Shown: positions 1 through 6,939 of the stretch, piece by piece
Layout of the letters: the number at the start of each line of letters is the position of its first letter
Numbering within the stretch: position 1 is the first letter of the stretch
Source of the DNA: Nitrospirota bacterium
GTDB taxonomy: Bacteria; Nitrospirota; Thermodesulfovibrionia; Thermodesulfovibrionales; UBA6898
NCBI GenBank assembly: GCA_029858145.1
Contig: JAOUFP010000026.1
Location: 1-13,059 of the forward strand
DNA: 13,059 nucleotides
Reading direction: 5' to 3'
Position numbers and translations under genes: made by a program
Notes under the pieces: model-generated
Seen by the model: only the letters and a program-made list of their open reading frames with translations
Database searches by the model: none
What the model was told of the DNA's origin: nothing

Positions 1-602
1 CCGAGAAGAGGGGGATGTACATGCAGGAGGCGGTACCTGAGGGGCAGGGATTGATGGCGGCGATTTTGGGCCTTGACCGTCAGAAGGTGGATGATCTGTG
101 CCTCTCTGTTGAGTCAGGCTATGTCTCGCCTGCGAATTATAACTCCCCCGGTCAGATCGTTATCGGCGGAGAGAGGCACGCGGTTGAAGACGCGATGAAG
201 CTGGCAAAGGCTGCGGGAGCGAAAAGGGCGATTGCACTGGCGGTCAGCGCGCCGTCGCATTGTGCCCTGATGATAGAGGCGTCCAACAGGCTGGGTGAGC
301 TTCTCGATACCATTGCGATAAGCGATCCCGAAGTTCCCATAGTCAGCAACGCGGATGCCGTATTTCAGATGAGTGCCGAAAGGATCAAGGCTTCTCTCAT
401 CAAACAGTTGAACAGCCCCTTATTGTGGGAGGACTCGGTAAGGAATCTGGTCGAGACAGGCATAGACACCTTTGTTGAGGTTGGCCCCGGCAAGGTGCTG
501 TCCGGACTTATCAAGCGGATAGAACCTTCGGTAAAGTTATATAACGTCGAGGACACCGCGAGCCTGAATAAGACAGTCGAGGAGCTGGGCGCCGGGAGCT
601 GA
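1..602 (+). CDS. fabD: Malonyl-CoA:ACP transacylase, 3' part (5' end outside window)
   Basis: FabD moves the malonyl group from coenzyme A to acyl carrier protein to supply fatty-acid synthesis in the cytoplasm. The frame is open from the first bases (E-K-R-G-M-Y-M-Q-E-A-V-P), so the ATG at 15 is internal and the true start lies upstream of the window. About 200 C-terminal residues are present. The NSPGQIVIGG stretch, the catalytic histidine in APSHCALM (codon 258-260) and the C-terminal FVEVGPGKVLSGLIKRI block are all characteristic of the family. The active-site serine lies in the missing N-terminal part. The gene converges on the DUF2207 gene with only 9 bp between the two stop codons. It looks intact as far as it is visible and is a normal chromosomal housekeeping gene. 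Confidence 0.95.
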   Translation, partial: EKRGMYMQEAVPEGQGLMAAILGLDRQKVDDLCLSVESGYVSPANYNSPGQIVIGGERHAVEDAMKLAKAAGAKRAIALAVSAPSHCALMIEASNRLGELLDTIAISDPEVPIVSNADAVFQMSAERIKASLIKQLNSPLLWEDSVRNLVETGIDTFVEVGPGKVLSGLIKRIEPSVKLYNVEDTASLNKTVEELGAGS

Positions 603-611
603 GAGCTCTTC

Positions 612-2351
612 TCACCAGCTTCCGCCTCCCCCTCCGCCGAAACCGCCGCCGGAAAACCCTCCGCCTCCTCCTCCCGCACCGCTGCTTCGCGGGGCAGAAA
701 ACATCGCGCCGGAAAGGCTTGACATCGCGGAGCCGATGGAGCGGTTAAAGCTCATGGGGCTGAAGGTCCTGACCCCTGCCGGGGAAACGTACCATTCAGG
801 GGGCTGCTGATAGATCCCCTCAAAGGCGCGTGCCCAGTTGTCGGCAACATTGAGCGCGAGCGCGTAGGGGAAAAATTTCGAGAAGAGGTTATCGTCCTTC
901 ATCCGCACGAGCTGGTCTTTCTCCGCCCTGCTGAGGAATTCCTCGAAGCCGAGTATTTCCATATACGCCGCTGAGCCGGACTTTGTCTTGGCAGGCATCA
1001 ATTTCGAAAAACCGAGCATCGGGAGACCTGACAGTATGCCCGCGAGGAAGGACCGTGTTCCCCCTATGGAATCGCTGAAGAGCAGGCTTATCAGAATGGT
1101 TGCGGCTATCGCGGTGATCAGGCCCGCTCCCGCGTAAAGTTGCCGCACTTTATCGGGGCTTACGGTGAAGAATTTCATCCTCGTTAATTCGGTGTAGATT
1201 GTCTTCTTCAGGGGGGCGATATGGGTATAAAATTTGTTTTTGAGGTCAGAAACCATTCTGCCCCGCAGGGAGCCGAACAGGCCGGACATGAGTTCCCTCT
1301 CGAAAAGCGAGAGCGATTCGTCGGCATCCTTCCGCTTCGCAAGGTAATAGTCTTTTGAGTCGAAAATAAGGCCTTCCTCTTTCGTCTCCTCGATTTTGAT
1401 ATATCCCTTTACGGCAAGGCCGACAATGGTGGCGGTGATGTCCCTGGAATCGAGGGTCTCGTCGACGAGCGTGCCGACCTCAGCAGGACTGAGCGGCGCA
1501 TTGTTGAATTTCGGAGGCCCGTACATCACCGTCACCGACTCCCTTACCCTCGGATCTCTCCCCCTCCGGTACCAGAGGCTGATCATAATAATCAGTGATG
1601 CAACGGGGAGGATGAATATCCAGTTCTGTTCGAGATTGATGAACCAGAGGAATCTTTTGAAAGAGGAGGGCGGACTGACAAGGCCTTTGTCCCAGCCATA
1701 GGCAATGGTGAGTCCTTCGCCCGGGAAAAGGCTTCTTCCGGCTTCGAACTCGACGGTGTTGTTGATCGCGCCGTACGTGCAGGCCTTCTCCGATGAGCCC
1801 AGTCTTCCGGTATAGCAGGCGGTCAGCAAGGCCTTTGTCTGCTCACCCTCGAGACTGACAGTGCATCGGGCCTGCCTGATCTCTGCCTGCCAGTAATTTC
1901 CTGTTACGTTCCAGTAGAGTTCGTCATGGTCGTCAAGGAAGAGGACCGCGTTTTCGACTTTGTAAAATATCTCGTACTTCTGCAGACCGGAGACATAACT
2001 GTCAGGGTCGCCGATTCGTATATGAACAACATTTCCCTTATTGATTATCTTTGCCCTTAGTTTGCCGCCATTGGCGTCTTCGACAGAAAGTACTTCAACA
2101 GGCGTTTTGATCTTCCTGCCGAGAGAGTCTGTATAGTTGAAAGGTATCTCCCGGTAGATGCCATGCCTCGGCCGGTGGAATTCAACCGTCAAGGTCTCTT
2201 TGACGGTGACAGACGAATCCTGCCTGACGAGTATGGATGCAGAAAAGTTATTGATCGTGAAATCCGCTCCACAGGCGGCAGAGGGAAGGAAAACAAGAAT
2301 AGCGGATACGCCGAGAAGCAGAAAGAAGGGTATCCTGATCATCGGGCGCAT
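612..2351 (-). CDS. DUF2207 family membrane protein with Gly-rich tail
   Basis: A 579-residue membrane protein of the DUF2207 (YciQ-like) family; its molecular role is not established. It has a signal peptide (residues 1-29, ending near AACGA) and an extracytoplasmic beta-rich domain of about 200 residues that includes the family-like HGIYREIPFNY stretch. A membrane segment follows at about 244-261, then a cytoplasmic region beginning YGPPKFNNAPLSPAEVGTL. A second hydrophobic stretch lies near 410-445. The protein ends in a glycine-rich tail finishing GGGGGGSW, a common ending in this family. It starts 18 bp after the lemA stop, and lemA-DUF2207 pairs are common, so the two are probably cotranscribed. 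ATG codons at 2351 and 2342 are both possible starts; neither has a strong ribosome binding site. Confidence 0.9.
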   Translation of the reverse strand: MRPMIRIPFFLLLGVSAILVFLPSAACGADFTINNFSASILVRQDSSVTVKETLTVEFHRPRHGIYREIPFNYTDSLGRKIKTPVEVLSVEDANGGKLRAKIINKGNVVHIRIGDPDSYVSGLQKYEIFYKVENAVLFLDDHDELYWNVTGNYWQAEIRQARCTVSLEGEQTKALLTACYTGRLGSSEKACTYGAINNTVEFEAGRSLFPGEGLTIAYGWDKGLVSPPSSFKRFLWFINLEQNWIFILPVASLIIMISLWYRRGRDPRVRESVTVMYGPPKFNNAPLSPAEVGTLVDETLDSRDITATIVGLAVKGYIKIEETKEEGLIFDSKDYYLAKRKDADESLSLFERELMSGLFGSLRGRMVSDLKNKFYTHIAPLKKTIYTELTRMKFFTVSPDKVRQLYAGAGLITAIAATILISLLFSDSIGGTRSFLAGILSGLPMLGFSKLMPAKTKSGSAAYMEILGFEEFLSRAEKDQLVRMKDDNLFSKFFPYALALNVADNWARAFEGIYQQPPEWYVSPAGVRTFSPMSFNRSIGSAMSSLSGAMFSAPRSSGAGGGGGGFSGGGFGGGGGGSW

Positions 2352-2369
2352 GACAGGCCTGTCAGCACC

Positions 2370-2942
2370 TTAAGAGAAGCTCACTTTTACGGGTTTTCTC
2401 TCGACTCCGGGTTCTTCGAGTTCGAAGAATTCTTCTTTCGCGAATCTGAACTGGGCAGCGACGATATTCGATGGGAACGTCTCGGTCAGAATATTGTAAT
2501 CACGCACGACCGCGTTGTAGTATCTCCTGGCGTACTCGATGCTGTCTTCGAGTTCCTTCAGCTGGGACTGCAGCTGCAGGAAGTTTGTGTTCGCCTTCAG
2601 TTCGGGATACGCCTCGGCAACCGCAAACAGGCTCTTGAGTGTCTCGCTGAACATGTTTTCCGCCTTTGCCTTGTCCGCCGGCGAAGACGCCTTCATTGCA
2701 AAGGAACGAGCCTCGGTGACCTTCTCGAAAACGGTTTTCTCATGCGCGGCATACCCTTTGACCGTCTCCATGAGGTTGGGGACGAGGTCGTACCGCTTTT
2801 TGAGCTGAACATCGATGTCCGCCCAGGAAGACTTCACCGTCGTCCGCAGACGGACGAGTTTGTTGTAAATAGAGATGACAAGGAATATGACCGAAAGCGC
2901 CGCGAGCAAAAAGAGGCCTAATAAAGAGAACAGTGCAATCAT
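2370..2942 (-). CDS. lemA: LemA family protein
   Basis: A 190-residue LemA-family protein: an N-terminal membrane anchor (residues about 2-25) followed by a long helical domain. The signature block SWADIDVQLKKRYDLVPNLM and the following ETVKGYAAHEKTVFEKVTEAR are typical. The function of LemA proteins is poorly defined; they are envelope-associated and often encoded beside DUF2207 or TPM-domain proteins, as here. I start it at the ATG at 2942 and not at an in-frame ATG 111 bp upstream. A GGGAGG ribosome binding site lies 4 bp before the 2942 ATG, the hydrophobic anchor begins there, and the upstream extension is unlike LemA. The gene probably forms an operon with the DUF2207 gene. Confidence 0.92.
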   Translation of the reverse strand: MIALFSLLGLFLLAALSVIFLVISIYNKLVRLRTTVKSSWADIDVQLKKRYDLVPNLMETVKGYAAHEKTVFEKVTEARSFAMKASSPADKAKAENMFSETLKSLFAVAEAYPELKANTNFLQLQSQLKELEDSIEYARRYYNAVVRDYNILTETFPSNIVAAQFRFAKEEFFELEEPGVERKPVKVSFS

Positions 2943-2969
2943 GCAACCTCCCGGGTTGGTTTCCCTATC

Positions 2970-2998
2970 AATATAACAAAATAGCACGTTTGATACAA
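2970..2998 (-). promoter_or_regulatory. Possible sigma70-type promoter for lemA-DUF2207
   Basis: On the minus strand a TATATT box (2975-2970, five of six matches to the -10 consensus) sits 17 bp from TTGTAT (2998-2993, matching only the first three bases of the -35 consensus). It lies about 28 bp upstream of the lemA start in an A+T-rich patch. Spacing and position suit a promoter, but the -35 is weak. Confidence 0.4.
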
Positions 2999-3102
2999 AT
3001 AAAAAGTTGTCGGATGTTAATTCATTCGGCGCTGCGGCGGGTATTTGATACAACTTGTTACAGATTCAGAAAACGGCAAGGTTTTTCTATTCCCTTTCGA
3101 CC

Positions 3103-3274
3103 GATTGCATCTACCACCTATCTGGCGAAGAGGGAAGGACTCCACGGGTTTACCGTTTCGGTGCTGATGGACAATAAACCCATGCTCCAGCTGTTTGAGA
3201 AGAAGGGTTTTGTCGTCGAACAAACGCCGGAAGCTGGTGTTTACGAACTGAGAATGTCTTTCAGGGAGAGATGA
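3103..3274 (+). pseudogene. GNAT acetyltransferase, 3' remnant
   Basis: The last 55 or so codons of this plus-strand frame read AKREGLHGFTVSVLMDNKPM followed by LQLFEKKGF and then VYELRMSF. This is the C-terminal half of a GNAT acetyltransferase fold, containing the typical V..(D/E)N..M...(F/Y).K.GF stretch. The upstream part of the frame (2933 to about 3100) overlaps the lemA start and does not look like a GNAT N-terminus, so the acetyl-CoA binding loop (Q/RxxGxG/A) is missing. It is therefore a remnant and not a working enzyme. The frame ends at TGA 3272-3274, directly beside the proposed outer edge of the cassette array, so the gene may have been broken by the event that placed the array here. 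Confidence 0.6.
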
Positions 3275-3358
3275 GGGGAACGACAGTGATAAGCTCTGGG
3301 CGGAATGTTAACTGCTTCCGGCTGACAGATTATGCAACTTCTATGTCTTTTGTTAAAT
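3275..3358 (-). other. Candidate decayed terminal attC site at array edge
   Basis: On the minus strand a TTTAAC box (near 3358-3352) is followed by AAAAGACA, and the segment closes with TGTCGTTCCCC (to 3275). AAC/GTT and GACA/TGTC pair, then AAG/CTT, and an inner CGGAA/TTCCG hairpin sits at the centre. This repeats the outline of the better sites upstream but with weak arms. If real, it is the outermost recombination site of the array; it abuts the stop codon of the GNAT remnant. It overlaps the last codons of the hydrophobic frame next to it. Confidence 0.25.
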
Positions 3359-3605
3359 GCCTTTGAAAAATGCCGACCAGGAACGCAATGTCTGAAGCGA
3401 CAAATGCCCCGACGACGAAGGCGACAATAAAAAGAGGGTCAAGATACCCCGAAACAAAAAAGCCAGGAACCTGAAAGAATACCGGCGATGGCAGGCCCTC
3501 GATCAAACACGATACAGCGAATGAAACAGGCTGTTTTGGGTATGAATATTTGTGAGTGAGAATTGAGAAAAAAACCGGGACCGAAAAGAAATAGCTATTG
3601 GCAAT
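3330..3605 (-). CDS. Possible small membrane protein without canonical start
   Basis: The 300-base gap after the pheA-like gene holds a minus-strand frame open from 3632 to the TAA at 3332-3330, overlapping the end of that gene. It reads like protein: IANSYFFSVPVFFSILTHKY near the start, then VPGFFVSGYLDPLFIVAFVV, ending QRHLTKDIEVA. There are probably two hydrophobic segments. No ATG or GTG start exists in frame; ATT at 3605 or TTG at 3506 are the only plausible ones. It could be a small gene translationally coupled to the upstream gene, a gene that has lost its 5' end, or chance. I recognise no family. Confidence 0.25.
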   Translation of the reverse strand: MANSYFFSVPVFFSILTHKYSYPKQPVSFAVSCLIEGLPSPVFFQVPGFFVSGYLDPLFIVAFVVGAFVASDIAFLVGIFQRHLTKDIEVA

Positions 3606-4434
3606 GCGCTCTTGGATATGATCCCAGAATCTTCACGTTATTCAGGCTGCTGATTTCGTCAAATGCTTCTTTTACTTTTAAATCAGCCTCATGGCCTTCT
3701 ATATCGATGAAGAAATGATACCTTCCGATGGATGTCTTTGCCGGCCGGGATATAATTGACGTTAAGTTGAGTCCTCTGCTTGAAAAAGGCGAAAGAATGC
3801 GCACTAACAAACCGGGATAGTCGTTGTCATCCACAACAATGAAAGAAGTTTTGCAGTTATATTCTTCCTTCGGGCTTTGAACAAGCCCTTTCCCGGAAAG
3901 CACAATGAAGCGGGTTGCATTGTTTTCGTAATCATTCACATTGGGAAGAATGGAAGGAAAAGCCAAATCGGCATGACAAGGAACAATGGCACCAGATGAC
4001 ACATTATCCTTTTTCAGCAGGTCGAGCGACACCATATTGCTCTCGGTTCTTACGACTGTTACATCTGGGAGGCTGTCAATAAAGTTTCCGCACTGGCCTT
4101 CGGCGACATATTGCACAAATATTTTTTTTATGTCCTGCAATGTCTTCGCATATGAAACAAAAGAAAATTGAATCGGCAACACCAGTTCATGCACAATTTC
4201 CAGATCGCTGTCCACGAGCAAGTCCAAGACGACTTCGACATATCCTTCTGATAAATTCTCTATCGGCAAAACCCCGAAGTCACATTCTGTGCCTACGGCT
4301 TTAAAAGTGCTCTTTATGGATTTGAAATATTTGATGCCGTTAAGGCCCAGCGCTTCCCCGAAAGTATGGAGATACGATTTAGCTGCGAGATCGGAAAATG
4401 TGCCCTGAGGCCCTAAGGTAGCTATTTTGGTCAT
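3595..4434 (-). CDS. pheA: Prephenate dehydratase-like protein with ACT domain
   Basis: Prephenate dehydratase converts prephenate to phenylpyruvate in phenylalanine synthesis. This 279-residue protein has the usual monofunctional length and layout: a dehydratase domain (about 1-182) opening TLGPQGTFSDLAA, with the catalytic-type NATRF motif (T174-R175-F176), then an ACT domain (about 196-275) with GLNLT and HFFIDIEGH. Two motifs are unusual. The PIENSIEGSV-type stretch reads PIENLSEGYV (57-66), and the regulatory ESRP motif reads ISRP (228-231), while GALV is GLLV. These changes suggest altered Phe feedback control or a changed substrate; this is inference. The gene follows an attC-like site by about 25 bp, shares the array orientation, and is more A+T-rich than fabD, so it is probably a cassette gene. 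Start: ATG 4434, preceded by AATAAAGAC. Confidence 0.85.
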   Translation of the reverse strand: MTKIATLGPQGTFSDLAAKSYLHTFGEALGLNGIKYFKSIKSTFKAVGTECDFGVLPIENLSEGYVEVVLDLLVDSDLEIVHELVLPIQFSFVSYAKTLQDIKKIFVQYVAEGQCGNFIDSLPDVTVVRTESNMVSLDLLKKDNVSSGAIVPCHADLAFPSILPNVNDYENNATRFIVLSGKGLVQSPKEEYNCKTSFIVVDDNDYPGLLVRILSPFSSRGLNLTSIISRPAKTSIGRYHFFIDIEGHEADLKVKEAFDEISSLNNVKILGSYPRAHCQ

Positions 4435-4459
4435 GTCTTTATTTTATCTTTATTGCCCG

Positions 4460-4578
4460 GTATAACGCCAGGCATGAGCCGTGCGCCCTTGTGTCGTCTC
4501 CATGCCCCTGTCAGGCCGCATGCGTCCTGGAAGGACGGGGATGCCTGATCTCCTGTCATCTCAGGAACGCGGTTATCT
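4460..4578 (-). other. attC-like site of a gene-less cassette
   Basis: On the minus strand it runs from a GATAAC box (near 4577) to GGCGTTATAC (to 4460). ATAAC pairs with GTTAT at the ends, CAGGCAT pairs with ATGCCTG inside, and a CGTCC/GGACG hairpin lies in the centre. Only about 23 bp separate it from the previous site (4602-4661), so the cassette between the two crossover points is almost wholly attC and carries no gene. The arms are less regular than at other sites. Confidence 0.55.
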
Positions 4579-4601
4579 CGGCGCTGACCTCTTATATTTG
4601 T

Positions 4602-4661
4602 GCAGAACGAACAAAATAACCCGAGAGGCGAAGCCGCATCGGGTTGATTGATGTGTTATCC
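4602..4661 (-). other. attC site, 60-bp short type
   Basis: On the minus strand it opens GGATAACACATC, has perfect arms AACCCGA/TCGGGTT around a GCGGCTTCGCC centre, and closes GTTCGTTCTGC. It is nearly identical to the site at 8286-8345 and is a shortened relative of the site at 12009-12095. The stop codon of the upstream gene (TAA, 4658-4656) lies inside its first box. Confidence 0.8.
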
Positions 4662-5123
4662 TTTTATCTTTATATAGTCTGCAAACGATACCGTTTCATT
4701 ATGATGATAATCGGCATTAATACTACCTTCATACACCACGTAATAAATCTGCATGATCATCGGGTCACTAATCGGTTTACCACAATCAAGGCACCTAGCA
4801 GGATTGGAAAATCTCCAACAACCACCCGATGGTGCGGGGAGGAGTAAATCTTCTATTTTAAATTTGTCTTCTTCTTCTTCCAATGCCCACGGATGCCTTT
4901 GCCCCACGATTGCCTCATATGTTGAGTCAAAACTACTCCAAACAAAAGTAAGATTTCCGGCGTCATTATATAAAAAGCCCTGATTGGCGAAACCAGCATG
5001 ATATGGATAGGTTTGAGCAAAGATATTCTCGTGACCGCAACTTGAACATTGAATTATCGTTTTTTTTGCCTTTTTGATTTCATTATGTTTTTTTCTCAGG
5101 ATAACGCTGCGGTTGAGGGTCAC
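4656..5123 (-). CDS. Cassette protein with two CxxC pairs (zinc-ribbon-like)
   Basis: A soluble protein of up to 155 residues with CSSCGHEN (C26, C29) near the N-terminus and CLDCGKPI (C111, C114) near the C-terminus. The two pairs are well placed to bind one zinc ion across the fold. Between them lie aromatic-rich strands and an acidic run (LEEEEDKFKIEDLLL). I recognise no family; a nucleic-acid or protein-binding role is possible but unsupported. The start is unclear: there is no in-frame ATG. The frame runs back across the upstream attC crossover point to a GTG at 5123, while a CTG at 5099 is the nearest alternative inside the cassette itself. The stop overlaps the next attC site. Confidence 0.7.
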   Translation of the reverse strand: MTLNRSVILRKKHNEIKKAKKTIIQCSSCGHENIFAQTYPYHAGFANQGFLYNDAGNLTFVWSSFDSTYEAIVGQRHPWALEEEEDKFKIEDLLLPAPSGGCWRFSNPARCLDCGKPISDPMIMQIYYVVYEGSINADYHHNETVSFADYIKIKG

Positions 5124-5194
5124 GGGAGCAACACGGCCAAAACTGAAAAAGAATGACGGCTATTCTCGCGTCCCTCTCGATGCTTTTGTTCTGC
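5099..5194 (-). other. attC site after the six-TM protein gene
   Basis: On the minus strand it opens with GCAGAAC (5194-5188) and closes CGCAGCGTTATCC (to 5099). The arms pair as GAGGG/CCCTC and ACG/CGT with unpaired bases between. The centre, including GAATAGCC and TTTTCAGTTTTGGCC, resembles the sites at 6851-6939 and 7387-7483. The possible GTG start of the next gene lies inside its right arm. Confidence 0.75.
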
Positions 5195-5209
5195 ATGACT
5201 GTATATTTC

Positions 5210-6271
5210 TCAGCTTTTCTTTGTGCCTGCCAGGTATTTGATTCGCGTTTCATTTACTACTTCTACCATTTTCTTCATGCCAAAACCACTAAATCGAATG
5301 CCAGAAGGTACATCCGACAAGTCCGATTTAATCAAAATGCCTCTATTAAAAAACCCGACTTTATCAGGTATGTCTTCCATCTTTTCGTAAGGAATAAAAA
5401 AACGATGAAACATGACCCGAACTTCAAGACCATCTTTGTAAACTATTAGCCTGAAGAAAGGCCACGAACCATGAAACAAGAAAATCGAGCCTCCACCGGT
5501 AAATGAGGCTACAATATCTCTTTTTTTCTGAAAAGAAGAGGGGATGTTGTTGTAAAGAACCGGTCCAAGAAATATAAATAGGAAAAAAGGACCAAAAAGA
5601 AAGGGCATAAATTCAGATCTGACATATTTTTCGCCAATAAAAATAATAAGCATGGGGCCTGCAAGCACCACTGCAAATGTGCCGAGAATACCAAACGGAA
5701 AGAGAGCTTCCTTATAGCTCACTTGCGGCATTGCACTTTCTCTGCTTATTCTATTCTCCAGTCTCATTGATATGTTTTCTGACTGATATCGAGCTGCTGT
5801 GTATTCCCCTTTGACGGGAAGGCGGGAAAGATAACGAACACCAAAATATGCAGGCAATGCGAATTGAGCAACAAAGACGGTAGCAAAGAGAAGAAATACT
5901 ATTGAGAATGTATTATCATGAAGCGGAACTGCCTTCATTGGGAATACAAAAAACATAAATCCAACAAAGACAACAATCAACAGAACAATTGCTATTTGGC
6001 CAGTTTTCTTGCCCCATGGCTCCATTTCTCTGATGCCTCGTGAAGAACGAAAGAAAAGGGCTCCTATGAGCAAGAGAGAGATTAATGCCAGATAAGGATA
6101 CTCAGGCGGCATATTGAACGGACTTTCCTTAAACGGGGCTATAAAGAAAATTATGAAATACCAAATTGCGCCTACGGTACATATCCAGCCCAATATTTTC
6201 ATAGCCTTTTGGGCCTTTCCTATATCAGGTTCTCCTGTACGCAGTTCTTTAATGAAATCAAAGAAAGCCAT
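5210..6271 (-). CDS. Six-TM membrane protein with soluble C-terminal domain
   Basis: A 353-residue integral membrane protein with hydrophobic segments at about 26-46, 58-75, 91-110, 121-146, 191-213 and 221-241, and a soluble C-terminal domain of about 100 residues. The tail contains the alternating pattern RLIVYKDGLEVRVMFHRFFI followed by PYEKMEDI, which resembles the strand pairs of bacterial PH-like domains that sit next to membrane helices; this is a resemblance, not an identification. I know no function. ATG 6271 is preceded by AAGGATACTAAAG, a usable ribosome binding site, and lies 27 bp after the closing box of the upstream attC. It is the longest non-IS cassette gene here. Confidence 0.8.
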   Translation of the reverse strand: MAFFDFIKELRTGEPDIGKAQKAMKILGWICTVGAIWYFIIFFIAPFKESPFNMPPEYPYLALISLLLIGALFFRSSRGIREMEPWGKKTGQIAIVLLIVVFVGFMFFVFPMKAVPLHDNTFSIVFLLFATVFVAQFALPAYFGVRYLSRLPVKGEYTAARYQSENISMRLENRISRESAMPQVSYKEALFPFGILGTFAVVLAGPMLIIFIGEKYVRSEFMPFLFGPFFLFIFLGPVLYNNIPSSFQKKRDIVASFTGGGSIFLFHGSWPFFRLIVYKDGLEVRVMFHRFFIPYEKMEDIPDKVGFFNRGILIKSDLSDVPSGIRFSGFGMKKMVEVVNETRIKYLAGTKKS

Positions 6272-6297
6272 CTTTAGTATCCTTTATTATTATTTTT

Positions 6298-6388
6298 GCA
6301 GAACGATAGCGATAAGGCGCGGTAGTAACCAGCGCGAATGAAAAACAAACAGCGCTTATTCACCGTCGCCTTGATTTAATTGTTAAAT
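6298..6388 (-). other. attC site after the membrane zinc-ribbon gene
   Basis: On the minus strand it opens GATTTAACAATT and closes CTATCGTTCTGC. The arms are strong: AAGGCG/CGCCTT then CGGT/ACCG with one extrahelical base, then AGCGC/GCGCT around an A+T-rich centre. Length 91 bp. Confidence 0.85.
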
Positions 6389-6405
6389 CGTTTTTTTTGT
6401 CTTCA

Positions 6406-6828
6406 TTATTTTTTGTCTTCATTTCTTAGCTCTGGATGTCTGTCATAAAAACCGTATATATTTTCAAGAGCGCCGCCGCACTTTGGACATATCATTGAAG
6501 TAAGCGTCCGCCCGGCAAATGGCTCTCTGCAGTTTAAACATATGGATGTTTGAGGAATTTCGATGCTGTCTGGCAGTGCATCATAATCTTTGCTGTTAAT
6601 TATCATAAAGAAAATACGAAACATTTTGTACCACGAATAGATTAGTACAACGAGCACGCCCACTATTCCAATAATTACAGCGATCCGTTGAGTTGATTCT
6701 GTATACATTTCTCTAATACCACGGCGTGTTAAGGCCATGAATACGCCGCCTGCTGCAAAAAGAGGTGCAGCGAGATATGTAATTAATGCAGTTACAGCGT
6801 CTTGCTTTGTTTTGTATTTATTCTTCAT
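6406..6828 (-). CDS. Two-TM protein with C-terminal zinc ribbon
   Basis: A 140-residue protein with two membrane helices (about 12-33 and 47-77) and a cytoplasmic tail carrying CLNC (C97, C100) and CPKCGG (C114, C117), a rubredoxin-like zinc-ribbon arrangement. The role is unknown; zinc ribbons in such tails usually bind protein or nucleic acid. ATG 6828 follows a leader (AATATTAATAAAGACAA) whose sequence is shared with the start of the gene in the preceding cassette. The stop lies 18 bp before the first box of its attC site. Confidence 0.8.
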   Translation of the reverse strand: MKNKYKTKQDAVTALITYLAAPLFAAGGVFMALTRRGIREMYTESTQRIAVIIGIVGVLVVLIYSWYKMFRIFFMIINSKDYDALPDSIEIPQTSICLNCREPFAGRTLTSMICPKCGGALENIYGFYDRHPELRNEDKK

Positions 6829-6845
6829 TTGTCTTTATTAATATT
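6828..6845 (-). repeat. Leader repeat, copy 1
   Basis: An 18-bp sequence, AATATTAATAAAGACAAA on the minus strand, identical to 7364-7381. Here it is the untranslated leader immediately before (and touching) the ATG of the membrane zinc-ribbon gene. Together with the adjoining attC right arm it extends similarity between the two cassette junctions to about 55 bp. Confidence 0.75.
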
Positions 6846-6850
6846 TGGCG

Positions 6851-6939
6851 ATTTAACGAGATGGCTCTCTTGCCGGGGACAGACCTAAAACTGAAAACGA
6901 AAAGGCGTTATTCCCGGTCAAGTGGAGCCTGGTATTATG
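6851..6939 (-). other. attC site after the 151-aa unknown gene
   Basis: On the minus strand the arms are GGCTCCACTTGACCGGG and CCCCGGCAAGAGAGCC, closing CATCTCGTTAAAT (to 6851). It is a close relative of the site at 7387-7483. The opening box is degenerate (CATAATA where TAAC is expected) and is overlapped by the stop codon (6937-6935) of the upstream gene. Confidence 0.75.

Noticed and set aside
595..622. Hairpin between the convergent fabD and DUF2207 stop codons (AGCTG ... CAGCT)
   Set aside because: Short imperfect stem without a T-run on either strand; not enough to call a terminator.
2163..2921. Plus-strand frame of 252 codons across the lemA-DUF2207 region
   Set aside because: Antisense shadow of two well-supported genes; the translated sequence is Arg/Glu/Phe-rich with no recognisable motif.
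3595..4434. Reading the pheA-like gene as a prephenate decarboxylase of the BacA type
   Set aside because: It keeps the TRF motif of dehydratases and a full ACT domain, and overall layout matches monofunctional prephenate dehydratase.
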